Shown: positions 45,701 to 55,074, counted from the stretch's first letter. The stretch: DNA of 64,000 nt from Phycisphaerae bacterium (GCA_030432255.1 JAUIHS010000003.1:124001-188000), one strand, 5' to 3'. A program made the numbers and translations. Notes: generated by a model from the sequence alone, not told the origin.

Positions 45701-46636
45701 TCATGAGCGGTCGCCCCTCGATGGGCGGTCGATCCCAGTTGCCGGCGTTGGGTCATCTGCCTCGGCATCAGTACCCGAGACACGTTCTCCCGGACGCTGC
45801 CTCAGTTCAGCGCGGAGTCGCCGCGCGGACAGCCACAGTTGACAGGTCAGGCTGACAACCAGCAGGGACCAGCCGAGGAATGTCCACAGGACCACATCCA
45901 CGGTCGAGTCGAGTCTCAGGATCATGCAGATCACGAGGCCGACGATCACCCCGAGCGTCGAACGATTCAGCACACGCGCCATCCGCTGAAGCAGGTGAGC
46001 AGACTTGAGGACCGCGGGGGTCATGATCTGCAGGGCCACGTCGCCGTGGAGCATGCCGATGATCGCGAGCCGCGGCGGCGCGAGCAGGAAGACCATGAAG
46101 AGCCCTGACGCTTCGAGTATTTCTCGATCATTCTGCTGCGTTGCGATGAGGACGAGCAGCACGGACATGACATCCAGCGAGAACAGAGCCCAGCACTGGA
46201 ACCGAGCTGCGCACCAGGAAGGTCTCGGGCTGAGGAAACTGAGTCCGGATGCGATGGTCGCCGCCGCGATGACCCGATGCATCATGGCCGCCCCGATGAT
46301 CAGGAACATGGCCAGACCGAGTCTCAGGATGTGCGCGTCCGTTCTGAACGCCGCCGGGGCGGCGATAGCGAGGATGATGAGGGCGTCGATCGCCGACCCG
46401 ATGACCAGGAGCAGGAGTGCGAAGCGGATCTTCCTGATCTGGTCCGGGCGCGCCTCGTGCAGTCGGGAGGTATCGCGCACGCGTGTCCGGTCGGCGCCGC
46501 ACTCGGGGCACTTCTCGTTCGGTCGTGTCGCGGAGAGATCGTAGTCGCACTCGACGCACCGTTCGCGCAGTCGCCCGATCTGCTGGTGAGCGATGGAGCC
46601 GAAGAGGATCCGGCGAAAGTTCAGGCCCCCCGGCAT
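45701..46636 (-). CDS. Zinc-ribbon multi-pass membrane protein
   Basis: A 311-residue protein. An N-terminal zinc ribbon with two CxxC pairs (CVECDYDL...CPECGADR, about 27-48) is followed by about six to seven hydrophobic segments (IRFALLLLVIGSAIDALII, LGLAMFLIIGAAMMH, LDVMSVLLVLIA, VIVGLVICMIL, WTFLGWSLLVV). Function unknown; such zinc-ribbon/membrane proteins are common in this phylum. It starts 6 bp after nusG and is likely in its operon, in the position where rplK is normally found. Confidence 0.75.
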   Translation of the reverse strand: MPGGLNFRRILFGSIAHQQIGRLRERCVECDYDLSATRPNEKCPECGADRTRVRDTSRLHEARPDQIRKIRFALLLLVIGSAIDALIILAIAAPAAFRTDAHILRLGLAMFLIIGAAMMHRVIAAATIASGLSFLSPRPSWCAARFQCWALFSLDVMSVLLVLIATQQNDREILEASGLFMVFLLAPPRLAIIGMLHGDVALQIMTPAVLKSAHLLQRMARVLNRSTLGVIVGLVICMILRLDSTVDVVLWTFLGWSLLVVSLTCQLWLSARRLRAELRQRPGERVSGTDAEADDPTPATGIDRPSRGDRS

Positions 46637-46642
46637 GGCCGG

Positions 46643-47362
46643 TTATCCCTCGTTCTGCTTGGCGATCTGCCACTCTTCGAGTTCGATGGGCGCCTGGCGT
46701 CCGAAGATCGTGACCAGGACGCGGACGAGACCCTTCTCGGGGAGCAGTTCGTCCACTGTGCCTTCGTAGTTCTCGAAGGGGCCTTCCTTGATGGTGACCG
46801 CGTCGCCCTTCTCGAAGACCATGCGCACGCTGGGCAGTTCTTCCGGCTTGCGGCTGTCGAGGAGCATCTTGGCGATCTCGTGCTCTTCGAGGGCGGTGGG
46901 ACGACCTGTGGCGCCGACGAAGTCGCCCACGCCGGTCGTTTCCTTGATCAGGAAGAAGACGTCCTGCGGAATGCGGCCATCTTCCTCGAGCGCCATCTCG
47001 ACGAAGACGTAGCCGGGGTAAAGCTTCGTCTCGGTGATGCGCTGGCGTCCGCCCTTGATGGTCTTGGTCTTCTCGGTGGGCACGAGAATGCGTCCGACGA
47101 AGTGGGTCAGACCCTCGATCTGGATCTTGCGCAGCAGGGTGTCGCGGACGTAGTTCTCCTTGTTGGAGGCGACGCGGAGCACGAACCAGTTCATGCCCTC
47201 GGCAACCATCGGTTCGCCGTCGTCCAGCGTGCCGACGCGCTCGTCAAGGCGACCGTCCATGGCGTCCGGAGACGTCTTGACTTCGGTTGCCGTCGCGGCC
47301 TGCTCGGCGCTGTTCTCGGCGTCAGGAGTGGGGGTGTCGTTGGTGGAGGAGGATTCGGTCAT
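46643..47362 (-). CDS. nusG: Transcription termination/antitermination protein NusG
   Basis: A 239-residue NusG. An acidic, low-complexity N-terminal extension of about 55 residues precedes the NGN domain (MNWFVLRVASNKENYVRDTL, TKLYPGYVFVEM, VGDFVGATGRPTAL). The KOW domain is FEKGDAVTIKEGPFENYEGTV. NusG binds RNA polymerase and couples it to Rho or to the ribosome. It starts 18 bp after secE. Confidence 0.95.
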   Translation of the reverse strand: MTESSSTNDTPTPDAENSAEQAATATEVKTSPDAMDGRLDERVGTLDDGEPMVAEGMNWFVLRVASNKENYVRDTLLRKIQIEGLTHFVGRILVPTEKTKTIKGGRQRITETKLYPGYVFVEMALEEDGRIPQDVFFLIKETTGVGDFVGATGRPTALEEHEIAKMLLDSRKPEELPSVRMVFEKGDAVTIKEGPFENYEGTVDELLPEKGLVRVLVTIFGRQAPIELEEWQIAKQNEG

Positions 47363-47380
47363 GTCGTCCCTGCTTTGAAA

Positions 47381-48034
47381 TCAACCGGTGCTTTCGAGCA
47401 CGCCGATCTTGGTGAAGAACGTAGAGAAGCCGATGTCGACGATGAACAGAATGGCCGCGATGATCACGCTGATGGCGATCACAACCCACGTGGATCCGAG
47501 GACCTCGCGCCGGGTCGACCAGTTCACCTTCCGCATTTCGCCTTCGGTCGCGATCAGGAAGTCAGACGTCCCGCGCTTCAGGTAGACGAGCCAGTAGACC
47601 ATGATGGCGCCGATGAGCATCAGGAGGCCCGCGGCGGCACCCTGGAGGTATGTCACCTCGAAGAGAGCCTGCGTCTGTGGCGAGCCGATCATCGCAGTCG
47701 TGCTGCCGGCGGCGAGTTGGGCGACTTCGCTGACGGTTGGATCATCGGTGATGCCGCCGAGGACGATCTTGCTGCCGCCATCGAGGACTTCGCGGACCGT
47801 ACCACCGCCGATGCGGTCGCCGGCTCCGTTCAGAACATTCACCGCGGCACCCGGTGCCAGGCTGCCAAGCGCTCCGGCTTCGGGGAGGGTCACGGTCCAG
47901 AGTCGGGGGACCCGGACGACGCTCAACTCCTGCCAGAGCCAAGCGGCCCCGCCGGCGATCAACAGACCGCCGCCGATGGCGCTCATGATGCGGGTCCAGT
48001 AGCCCTGTCCCTGCTTGTAGATACCGAAGCTCAT
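47381..48034 (-). CDS. secE: Preprotein translocase subunit SecE with long N-terminal part
   Basis: A 217-residue protein. The C-terminal about 65 residues are SecE: FLIATEGEMRKVNWSTRREVLGSTWVV followed by a membrane helix. In front are two further membrane helices (about 17-37 and 128-147) enclosing a roughly 90-residue loop with AAVNVLNGAGDRIGGGTVREV, probably outside the membrane. Most bacterial SecE proteins are 60-130 residues. SecE clamps SecY in the export channel. The longer frame from 48154 is not used because ATG 48034 (SFGIYKQ) has GGAG upstream. Confidence 0.9.
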   Translation of the reverse strand: MSFGIYKQGQGYWTRIMSAIGGGLLIAGGAAWLWQELSVVRVPRLWTVTLPEAGALGSLAPGAAVNVLNGAGDRIGGGTVREVLDGGSKIVLGGITDDPTVSEVAQLAAGSTTAMIGSPQTQALFEVTYLQGAAAGLLMLIGAIMVYWLVYLKRGTSDFLIATEGEMRKVNWSTRREVLGSTWVVIAISVIIAAILFIVDIGFSTFFTKIGVLESTG

Positions 48035-48151
48035 TGTGCGAGGCTCTCCGGGTCTGAGGTGGCTCCATTCCAGCCGCGGCCGAGCGGCCCCGGCCTCGAT
48101 CCTGAGTTGAGCCGCGAGACATGTGGTGCGACGTACGGATCGACATCGGAA

Positions 48152-48224
<73 letters not shown>

Positions 48225-48307
48225 AGCACTTGCGGACATTCTACCCTGACCGGCGTATCCGGGCGATGGTCTGGCCCGGGTCGGCGGCGGGGGAGAGGGG
48301 CCCGCGG

Positions 48308-48490
48308 TTACTTGCGCTTGATCTTGTGGCGGGTGTGCTTGCGAAGGCGCGGGCAGTACTTGTTGACGCCTTCCTTGAGCTTTTCGGGGAGCCCGCCCTT
48401 GACGTTGACGGACGTCCGGTAGTTCAGGTCACCCGTTTCGGTGCACTGGAGCCACACATATTCGCGGGCGTCGCCCTTCTTCTTGGCCAT
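48308..48490 (-). CDS. rpmG: 50S ribosomal protein L33
   Basis: A 60-residue basic protein, MAKKKGDAREYVWLQCTET to the end RHKIKRK. The single cysteine in place of two CxxC pairs marks the zinc-free form. GGAGGT precedes ATG 48490; a longer frame runs back into the terminator of tuf and is not used. It is followed by tRNA-Trp and secE. Confidence 0.94.
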   Translation of the reverse strand: MAKKKGDAREYVWLQCTETGDLNYRTSVNVKGGLPEKLKEGVNKYCPRLRKHTRHKIKRK

Positions 48491-48513
48491 GGTTGTGACC
48501 TCCGATTGGTCAG

Positions 48514-48550
48514 AAAAAAGCCGGTGGGTCCGGGTCAGCGGGCCCACCGG
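48514..48550 (-). terminator. Intrinsic terminator between tuf and rpmG
   Basis: Hairpin 48521-48550: 8-bp stem CCGGTGGG/CCCACCGG continued by a mismatch and three GC pairs, 6-base loop. On the minus strand it is followed by CTTTTTTC (T run at 48514-48519). It starts 24 bp after the tuf stop and ends only 23 bp before the rpmG ATG. Confidence 0.85.
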
Positions 48551-48573
48551 TCAGTGTCAGTGTTTGGGCGTGA

Positions 48574-49779
48574 CTACTCGAGGATTTCAGTCACGACGCC
48601 TGAGCCCACCGTACGACCGCCTTCACGGACGGCGAAACGGAGACCCACTTCCATGGCGATCGGCTTGTCGCCAAGATCGATCTCCATCTGGACGTTGTCG
48701 CCGGGCATGCACATCTCGGCGCCGCCGAGGAGGTTCACGCTGCCGGTCACGTCCGTGGTGCGGAAGTAGAACTGGGGCTTGTAGCCGTTGAAGAACGGAG
48801 TGTGGCGACCACCCTCTTCCTTGGTCAGGACGTAGACCTCGCCCTTGAACTTGGTGTGAGGGGTGATGGAGCCGGGCTTGCAGATCACCTGGCCGCGCTC
48901 GATCTCGTCCTTCTCAACGCCGCGGAGCAGGGCGCCGACGTTGTCGCCAGCCTGGCCCGACTCGAGCGTCTTGTTGAACATCTCGACACCGGTGATGGTC
49001 GAGGTCTTGTTGGCGGTGGAGAGACCGACGATCTCGCAGGCATCGCCGACCTTGATCACGCCACGCTCGATACGACCGGTGGCCACGGTGCCGCGGCCCT
49101 TGATGGAGAAGACGTCTTCCACGCACATGAGGAAGGGCTTGTCCACCTCGCGCTCGGGGGTGGGGATCCACTCGTCGAGCACCTTCATGAGCTCGTCGAT
49201 GGACTTGTTGGCGTCGTCGTCGGCGCCGCCGGTTTCGAGGGCCCACTTGGCCTGCCCGTGGACGATGGGGGTGTCGTCGCCCGGGAAGTCGTACTTGTTG
49301 AGGAGTTCGCGGATCTCCATCTCGACGAGTTCGAGAAGGTCCGGGTCGTCAACCAGGTCGACCTTGTTCAGGAAGACGACGATGTAGGGCACACCCACCT
49401 GACGGGCGAGCAGCACGTGCTCGCGGGTCTGGGGCATGGGACCGTCCGCCGCCGAAACGACGAGGATCGCACCGTCCATCTGGGCGGCACCGGTGATCAT
49501 GTTCTTGACGAAGTCGGCGTGGCCGGGGCAGTCCACGTGAGCGTAGTGCCGGCCTTCCGTTTCGTATTCCGTGTGGGACGCAGCGATGGTCACCGTCTTG
49601 TCGGACGAACGCACGGTACCACCCTTGGTGATCTCCTCGTAGGTCTTCGCCTTCTGACCCACGTTGTGGGCGTAGCGAGCCGCGAGCGCCGCCGTCAGGG
49701 TGCTCTTGCCGTGGTCGATGTGTCCGATGGTGCCGACGTTGACGTGCGGCTTTGTCCGTTCAAAGACGTCCTTGGCCAT
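48574..49779 (-). CDS. tuf: Elongation factor Tu
   Basis: A 401-residue translation GTPase that brings aminoacyl-tRNA to the ribosome. P-loop GHIDHGKST (19-27), effector region [32 protein letters not shown], and NKVD for guanine recognition. Domains 2 and 3 are complete, ending [19 protein letters not shown] is 10 bases before ATG 49779. It follows tRNA-Thr by 285 bp and is probably in one transcript with it. Confidence 0.98.
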   Translation of the reverse strand: MAKDVFERTKPHVNVGTIGHIDHGKSTLTAALAARYAHNVGQKAKTYEEITKGGTVRSSDKTVTIAASHTEYETEGRHYAHVDCPGHADFVKNMITGAAQMDGAILVVSAADGPMPQTREHVLLARQVGVPYIVVFLNKVDLVDDPDLLELVEMEIRELLNKYDFPGDDTPIVHGQAKWALETGGADDDANKSIDELMKVLDEWIPTPEREVDKPFLMCVEDVFSIKGRGTVATGRIERGVIKVGDACEIVGLSTANKTSTITGVEMFNKTLESGQAGDNVGALLRGVEKDEIERGQVICKPGSITPHTKFKGEVYVLTKEEGGRHTPFFNGYKPQFYFRTTDVTGSVNLLGGAEMCMPGDNVQMEIDLGDKPIAMEVGLRFAVREGGRTVGSGVVTEILE

Positions 49780-50064
49780 TGTGTCAGAAACCTCCAAGGT
49801 CGCGACCCGGGACTTGCCGGAGCACGCCGCTTGTAAGAAAACTCTCGGGACAACCCGACCACAGCGGTCGGCAACCCGGTTCCGATGATTCCAATGCCGA
49901 CCCACCGAGGACCGGCAACGACTGATCAGACGGTCGCCGGAGGCCGGCAGCCCATCGTCACAAAGGTGCTCTCAAGCGCCAGACCCCTCTGGTATCGCCG
50001 AATGCAGGATCTCGAAAGATCGCCACAAGGGGGCGGGGTGTCACGCTGTCTGAGCAGCAAAAGA

Positions 50065-50136
50065 AGCCACCGATGGGACTTGAACCCATGACCTCACCCT
50101 TACCAAGGGTGTGCTCTACCACTGAGCTACGGTGGC
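50065..50136 (-). tRNA. tRNA-Thr (anticodon GGT)
   Basis: 72 nt on the minus strand. Acceptor GCCACCG pairs with CGGTGGC; anticodon stem CACCC/GGGTG with loop TTGGTAA. T arm ATGGG-TTCAAGT-CCCAT. No encoded CCA. It lies upstream of tuf, as in the thrT-tufB arrangement. Confidence 0.97.
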
Positions 50137-50276
50137 GATACCAGACCAACCCGCTGGGTTGGGGCGGTGAGTGTATCGGGTTGGTCAGGAAGGAACAAGC
50201 GATCGACCCGACCGGACCCAAAAAAACGAGGGCCGTGACCCCGCCGGATACCGCCTCAGACCCCCTTCAGGCAAGC

Positions 50277-50282
50277 TATCAT
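50277..50282 (+). promoter_or_regulatory. Candidate -10 box (TATCAT) before the GT9 operon
   Basis: TATCAT ends 10 bases before ATG 50293. The intervening bases are CCCCCTGCCC, with no ribosome site. Confidence 0.35.
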
Positions 50283-50292
50283 CCCCCTGCCC

Positions 50293-50607
50293 ATGTCTGA
50301 TCGGCCCGCCACTCCAGAATCCGCAACCGTCACTCTCCGAGCACGGATCGGACGTCCCCTCAGCGATGATCTCGTTCGGAGAACCGTCGTCGCCGCAGCT
50401 CGCGGCATCGCCGAACGCACCGGGATCGCCGTCACCCATCTGGAGGTCGAGGACGACGCCCTGACCGTGACCCTTCAGACCAGTCGGGTCGGTGCCATCG
50501 GCTTCGCCGCGGAACTCCGGCGGAACACTCAGACCTGGTACGCCGCCAGGTACGATGGCGCCCACCTCTGGGGTGCGGACCCGGAGGAGGGTGAATCCTG
50601 GTCATGA
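50293..50607 (+). CDS. Small protein of unknown function, coupled to a glycosyltransferase
   Basis: A 104-residue soluble protein (VTLRARIGRPLSDDLVRRTV, AAELRRNTQTWYAARYDGAHL). No motif recognised. The TGA overlaps the ATG of the following GT9 gene by 4 bases, which is the main support for it being a gene. Nothing shows its function. Confidence 0.6.
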   Translation: MSDRPATPESATVTLRARIGRPLSDDLVRRTVVAAARGIAERTGIAVTHLEVEDDALTVTLQTSRVGAIGFAAELRRNTQTWYAARYDGAHLWGADPEEGESWS

Positions 50608-51767
50608 ATGCCGCTTCGACACCCCAGCCCGATGCCACCCCGGATCTGCCCTCCGGACGCCGCCCGGCCCGGCTGCTTGTCGTCATGCCCTCATGGGTCG
50701 GCGACTGCGTCATGGCGACGCCCGCTCTCCGAGTCCTCCGTGAACTCCTCCCCGGCGCATTCATCGGCGCACTCGTCCGGCCCGGTCTCGATGAGCTCCT
50801 CGCAGGAACGGAGTTCTTCGATGCGATTCATGTCGATCGGGCCGCCGGCATGATGGGGCCGAAGCGCGTCGCCGGACGCCTCCGAAAGTACCGCTTCGAT
50901 ACCGCTCTGCTCTTCACCAACTCGTTTTCGACGGCACTCATCGCGAGACTCGCCGGAATCCCGTGGAGGATCGGTTACGAGCGCGACGGCCGCGGCATGC
51001 TCATCACCGACCCGTTGCAGGCTCCGAAGCGTCGCGACATGGATCCCTTCAAGCATTCGAAGACCAATCCGTCGGGTTGGGCTCCGGTGCCGGCGTGCCG
51101 CTACTACTACCGCCTCGCTTCCCACCTGCTGGCCGATGCCGGCCTCTCGCCCGGGACGATGGGTCCTCTGGAACTGGTGGTCACGCGGGAAGAGGAACTC
51201 GTTGCCGAGGACCTGCTCAAGCGGTCAGGACTCTCAGCCGGTGAGATCTCGATGCGACCCATGGCGGTCCTCAATCCCGGTGGTAATGATGATGCCAAGC
51301 GGTGGCCCCCGGATCGGTTCGCGGCGGTGGCTGACTACCTCGCTGAGCATCATGACTGCCGCGTGCTGCTGAATGGCTCGCCCAAAGAGGCTGAACTGGT
51401 GGCGTCGATCGCATCGCAGTGTCGGGAGGCGACGCAGCCGATCCGGCTGCCCGAGCATGGCATCAACCTGTCGATCCTGAAGGCGATCATCGCCCGCAGT
51501 CGGATCATGGTGACCAACGACACGGGGCCGCGGCACATCGCGGCGGCGGTCGGCACGCCGCTCGTGACACTGTTCGGACCGACTGACCCGCGCTGGACGA
51601 CCATTCCGTTTGAGGATGAGATCATCCGAGTGGCGGATCCCGAACTTCCCGAAGAGGAGGTTGCCGACGATCATCCTGAGCGATGCGCCATCGACAGGAT
51701 CGGCCTGGGCGATGTTGTGGCTTCGGTAAACGAATTGATGGCGTCGCGTGGCATGATTGCGGACTGA
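50604..51767 (+). CDS. Family 9 glycosyltransferase (heptosyltransferase-like)
   Basis: A 387-residue GT-B enzyme of the ADP-heptose:LPS heptosyltransferase family. LLVVMPSWVGDCVMATPALRVL is the N-terminal motif with the catalytic-side Asp; RIGYERDGRGMLITDPL and AVLNPGGNDDAKRWPPDRFA follow. The C-terminal donor-site motif is VTNDTGPRHIAAAVGTPLVTLFGPTDP. It would add heptose or a related sugar to lipopolysaccharide core, which fits a Gram-negative envelope. Confidence 0.9.
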   Translation: MNAASTPQPDATPDLPSGRRPARLLVVMPSWVGDCVMATPALRVLRELLPGAFIGALVRPGLDELLAGTEFFDAIHVDRAAGMMGPKRVAGRLRKYRFDTALLFTNSFSTALIARLAGIPWRIGYERDGRGMLITDPLQAPKRRDMDPFKHSKTNPSGWAPVPACRYYYRLASHLLADAGLSPGTMGPLELVVTREEELVAEDLLKRSGLSAGEISMRPMAVLNPGGNDDAKRWPPDRFAAVADYLAEHHDCRVLLNGSPKEAELVASIASQCREATQPIRLPEHGINLSILKAIIARSRIMVTNDTGPRHIAAAVGTPLVTLFGPTDPRWTTIPFEDEIIRVADPELPEEEVADDHPERCAIDRIGLGDVVASVNELMASRGMIAD

Positions 51768-51774
51768 GACTGAG

Positions 51775-52164
51775 ATGGTGGATGAACGGCCCGGTGACGA
51801 GGTGGTGGAGCGTCTGACGTTTCGACGTCGGCATCGCCTGTCTCACGCACGCGACTACCAGGCTGCGTTCGCCGGAAAGGTGCGGGCGACGCGCGGCCCG
51901 CTTACAGTCTTCGGCCGGCCGAATGAACTTTCGCACTCGAGGTTGGGACTCTCGGTCGGACGCCGCGTCGGTCCGGCAGTCGTGCGTGTTCGGATCAAGC
52001 GCCGATTGCGTGAGGCCTTCCGTCTTGCGCGGCCGGAACTGCCCTCGGGATATGACTTCGTGGTGACCGTGCGACGTCATCAGCGGATGAAGATGGATCG
52101 CTATCAGCAATTGCTGCATTCCGCGGCTCAGGACATCGATCGCCAGTGGCAGAGGCACGGTTAG
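51775..52164 (+). CDS. rnpA: Ribonuclease P protein component
   Basis: A 129-residue basic protein. ERLTFRRRHRLSHARDYQAAFAG, SRLGLSVGRRVGPAVVRVRIKRRLREAFR (the RNR-type RNA-binding helix, here with IKRRLREAFR) and YDFVVTVRRH are the RnpA signatures. It helps RNase P RNA process tRNA 5' ends. It starts 7 bp after the GT9 gene and is directly followed by yidD. rpmH is not upstream. Confidence 0.93.
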   Translation: MVDERPGDEVVERLTFRRRHRLSHARDYQAAFAGKVRATRGPLTVFGRPNELSHSRLGLSVGRRVGPAVVRVRIKRRLREAFRLARPELPSGYDFVVTVRRHQRMKMDRYQQLLHSAAQDIDRQWQRHG

Positions 52165-52470
52165 GTGGCGCAGCGGACTGTCTGGCGATGGATCAACGCC
52201 CCTGCGATAGGCCTCATCCTGGCATATCGGATCTGCCTGTCGCCGCTGCTGGGGGGACACTGTCGATTCCGGCCCACATGCAGCGTGTACGCGCTGGAGG
52301 CATACCGGAGCCGCGATCCTCTCAGGGCGTCATGGCTGGTGCTGCGTCGGCTGCTGCGTTGCCATCCGTGGGGTGGATCCGGGTACGACCCGGTGCCAAC
52401 CGCCGGGACTGGTGCGGTGCCCGAGGGAACGGCGGCCGGTGATGGCGCGTCCGAGAAGGGGGCGGACTGA
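52165..52470 (+). CDS. yidD: Membrane protein insertion efficiency factor YidD
   Basis: A 101-residue protein. [59 protein letters not shown] and GGSGYDPVP are the family's signature segments. It helps insertion of inner-membrane proteins. Start GTG 52165 is immediately after the rnpA stop. yidC, its usual neighbour, does not follow. Confidence 0.94.
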   Translation: MAQRTVWRWINAPAIGLILAYRICLSPLLGGHCRFRPTCSVYALEAYRSRDPLRASWLVLRRLLRCHPWGGSGYDPVPTAGTGAVPEGTAAGDGASEKGAD

Positions 52471-52624
52471 AACTTTTCACCAATCGTGTCCAACCCGTCC
52501 GCGGATGACCGAAAGTTAGTGTACATTCACCGGCGATGTCCGGATCAAGGTGGGTCCGACCGGCACGTTCGGCGGCGGACAGGGAGACTTCGAGCGGGGT
52601 GCGTGAGGTGAGATTCAGCCGTCC

Positions 52625-53266
52625 ATGACGAGACTGCCCGCTGCCAAGAGGCGAGAACAACTCCTGGATACCGCGGTGCTCCTCTTCGCGGAGCGCGGGT
52701 ATGGCGGCGCGACGACTGCGGAACTGGCGAGAGCGGCGGGCGTCACCGAACCCATCATCTACCGACACTTCAAGTCCAAACGCGATCTCTTCATCGCAGT
52801 CATTGACCGGACGGGCGACCTGACGATCCGGCAGTGGGACCAGCACCTGCAGAGTGCCAGAGACCCGGCCCAGCGACTCAAACGCTTGATCGGGGCCAAC
52901 CCGATGGTCACGGACAAGGGGCACGGCATCTACCGGGTCATCGTGCAGGCCATGATGGAAATCAAGGAGCCCAAGATCCTTGAGGCGCTGCAGCGGCACG
53001 TGAAGGCCATCCACGAGTTTGTGACCGCCGAAGTGAAACGCGCTCAGGATCTCGGCCAGGTTTCCAGGGCATACTCACCTGAGATCACCGCCTGGATGCT
53101 GCTTCACCTCGGTCTCGGCTACGGCGTCCTCGGACCCCTCGGCATCGAGAATCACGCGCATGACTCCAAGGGCATGCGCGTCCGGAATGTCATCGAGCAA
53201 CTCATGCTCGGTGAGCGGGCCAGACAGATCCAGGATGAACTGGCGTCGAAGCAGGATCAGGACTGA
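52625..53266 (+). CDS. TetR-family transcriptional regulator
   Basis: A 213-residue regulator. The N-terminal helix-turn-helix is AAKRREQLLDTAVLLFAERG, ATTAELARAAGVTEPIIYRHFKSKRDLFIAV (8-57). The C-terminal ligand domain is helical, with HGIYRVIVQAMMEIKEPKIL. It probably represses a nearby or its own gene; an imperfect GTG-N6-CAC dyad lies at about 52512-52523. No efflux gene is adjacent. Confidence 0.88.
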   Translation: MTRLPAAKRREQLLDTAVLLFAERGYGGATTAELARAAGVTEPIIYRHFKSKRDLFIAVIDRTGDLTIRQWDQHLQSARDPAQRLKRLIGANPMVTDKGHGIYRVIVQAMMEIKEPKILEALQRHVKAIHEFVTAEVKRAQDLGQVSRAYSPEITAWMLLHLGLGYGVLGPLGIENHAHDSKGMRVRNVIEQLMLGERARQIQDELASKQDQD

Positions 53267-53282
53267 GCGCCGGCGGCCGCGG

Positions 53283-53288
53283 TAGAAT
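53283..53288 (+). promoter_or_regulatory. Candidate -10 box (TAGAAT) of the cysteine desulfurase gene
   Basis: TAGAAT ends 6 bases before GTG 53295, without Shine-Dalgarno, as for tilS. Confidence 0.45.
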
Positions 53289-53294
53289 CCGCTC

Positions 53295-54479
53295 GTGTCC
53301 GATGCCCCCGTCTATCTCGATAACAATGCGACGACGCAACCCGCGCGGGAAGTGGTCGACGCCGCCACGAAGGCGATGCGCGAGTTCTGGCACAACCCCT
53401 CGTCCGTTCATCGCGGCGGGCAGGCCGCCCGGCAACAAGTGGAACTGGCCCGCCGGTCCATCGCAATGTTGATCGGGGCATCGCCGCGGGAGGTGACATT
53501 TACCGCGAGCGCAACGGAGTCGATTGCGCTGGCGGTGCTGGGCACGGTGCGGGCCTTCGCCGGACAGCGTCGGCGGATCGTGACCACGACGGTGGAGCAC
53601 GAGGCGGTACGTGGGGCGTGCGAGGCTGCGGCGCGCGATTCGGGTGCGGAGGTCATCGAAGTTACGGTGGGGCGGGACGGTCTGGTTGATCCGGCCGCTC
53701 TCGAGGATGCGATGGATGAATCCGTTGCGCTCGTGACGATGCACGGGGTCAACAACGAGACCGGCGCAATCCAGCCCATTGACACGGTGGGACGTATCTG
53801 CCGCGAGTATGGCACCCCATTCCACTGCGATGCGACGCAGTGGATCGGCAAGTTGCCCTTCGAGGTGCAGGGGCGTTCGAGCGGTGGGCTGCCCGTGGAT
53901 CTGGTCTCCTTCTCAGCTCACAAGTTCCACGGGCCGAAGGGGGTGGGGGTATTGTGGGCGGGGCGAGGGACGCGGCTGTCACCGATGGTTCCGGGGACGC
54001 AGGAGCGCGGACGTCGAGGGGGCACAGAGAACACGATCGCGATCATGGGCATGGGTGTGGCTGCGGAGCTCGCAGCGGCGTGGGTGTCGGATGACTCGGG
54101 CCGGGTGCGTGGGGAGGCTCTGCGTGACCGGCTGGTGTGTGGAATTCGCGAGCGTGTTCCGGGGGCAGTGGTGCATGGTCCATCTGACGCAACGCATCGG
54201 ATCTGGAACACGGCGAGCATCGGGTTTCCGAGGTTGGAAGCGGAAGCGATTCTGCTGATGCTGAGTGAACGCGGCGTGTATGCGAGCGCGGGGGCCGCGT
54301 GCAGTTCCGGGTCATTGGATCCATCGCCCGTGCTGCTGGCCATGGGGATTCCACCGGAGGTCGCGCATGGAACGGTCCGCTTCAGTCTGTCGCGCGAGAC
54401 GACGGAGTCTGAGGTGGATCGCGCGGTGGAGATTGTGGCTGAGGTGGTGGAGCGGTTGGGGCGGGGGATGCCGGGATGA
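53295..54479 (+). CDS. Cysteine desulfurase (NifS/IscS family)
   Basis: A 394-residue PLP enzyme that takes sulfur from cysteine for Fe-S clusters or tRNA thiolation. VYLDNNATTQP at the start, VEHEAVRG, HGVNNETGAIQPID, the PLP lysine K210 in SFSAHKFHGPKG, and the active cysteine C336 in YASAGAACSSGSLDPS. The extended loop of the NifS/IscS group is present. No iscU or other Fe-S assembly gene is adjacent. Start GTG 53295. It faces nuoC with a 5-bp gap. Confidence 0.92.
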   Translation: MSDAPVYLDNNATTQPAREVVDAATKAMREFWHNPSSVHRGGQAARQQVELARRSIAMLIGASPREVTFTASATESIALAVLGTVRAFAGQRRRIVTTTVEHEAVRGACEAAARDSGAEVIEVTVGRDGLVDPAALEDAMDESVALVTMHGVNNETGAIQPIDTVGRICREYGTPFHCDATQWIGKLPFEVQGRSSGGLPVDLVSFSAHKFHGPKGVGVLWAGRGTRLSPMVPGTQERGRRGGTENTIAIMGMGVAAELAAAWVSDDSGRVRGEALRDRLVCGIRERVPGAVVHGPSDATHRIWNTASIGFPRLEAEAILLMLSERGVYASAGAACSSGSLDPSPVLLAMGIPPEVAHGTVRFSLSRETTESEVDRAVEIVAEVVERLGRGMPG

Positions 54480-54484
54480 ACCGG

Positions 54485-55042
54485 CTACGCGTCCGTGCGG
54501 CTGACGACGCGGTAGTTCTCGCGTTCGCCGCGACCTCGAAGCGGGTAGTCCTTGCGGAGCGGGTGCGCCGGGTAGTCTTCCCAGAGGAGGATGCGTCGGA
54601 GGTCGGGGTGGTTGCGGAAGCGGATGCCGTACATGTCAAAGACTTCGCGTTCCATCCACTCGGCGCCGGGCCAGAGTTCGCACACGGAGTCGACCCAGAG
54701 CGTGGGATCTTCCTCGATGCCCTCGGTGGGGAGCGAGGGGTCGACGAACGTCTTGACGACGATCCGGTCTGTGCGCGGGTAGGAGCAGAGGATGTAGACG
54801 ACGGCGAAGCGACCGATGGTCTCGGTGGGATAGCCCTGATAGTCGACGGCGGTCACATCAGAGAGGAAGTCGAAGGCACAGCGGTCGTCGGTGCGCAGGA
54901 AGCGCATGACGTCAAGAAGGTCCTTCGGCTCGACGATCAGGGTGGTCTGTCCGCGGTACTCAGTGGCGCGGAGGCGGCGGTCCGGGAAGGCCTCGCGCAG
55001 GACAGGGATGACAGGATGGTCGAGATTGGGCTTGCGTGCCAT
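54485..55042 (-). CDS. nuoC: NADH-quinone oxidoreductase subunit C
   Basis: A 185-residue 30-kDa-type subunit of complex I. FLSDVTAVDYQGYP, VVYILCSYPRTDRIVVKTFVD, WPGAEWMEREVFDMYGIRFRNHPDLRRILL and the C-terminal PLRKDYPLRGRGER are typical. GAGGAG precedes ATG 55042. nuoC normally sits next to nuoB and nuoD; here it follows an isomerase-like gene, and nuoD is about 43 kb away. Confidence 0.95.
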   Translation of the reverse strand: MARKPNLDHPVIPVLREAFPDRRLRATEYRGQTTLIVEPKDLLDVMRFLRTDDRCAFDFLSDVTAVDYQGYPTETIGRFAVVYILCSYPRTDRIVVKTFVDPSLPTEGIEEDPTLWVDSVCELWPGAEWMEREVFDMYGIRFRNHPDLRRILLWEDYPAHPLRKDYPLRGRGERENYRVVSRTDA

Positions 55043-55074
55043 GGTTCGCTCCTCGGTCTTCGTCGGGCCTGATC

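Noticed and set aside
48802..49836. Plus-strand open frame across tuf
   Set aside because: Complete antisense of elongation factor Tu; composition typical of a shadow.
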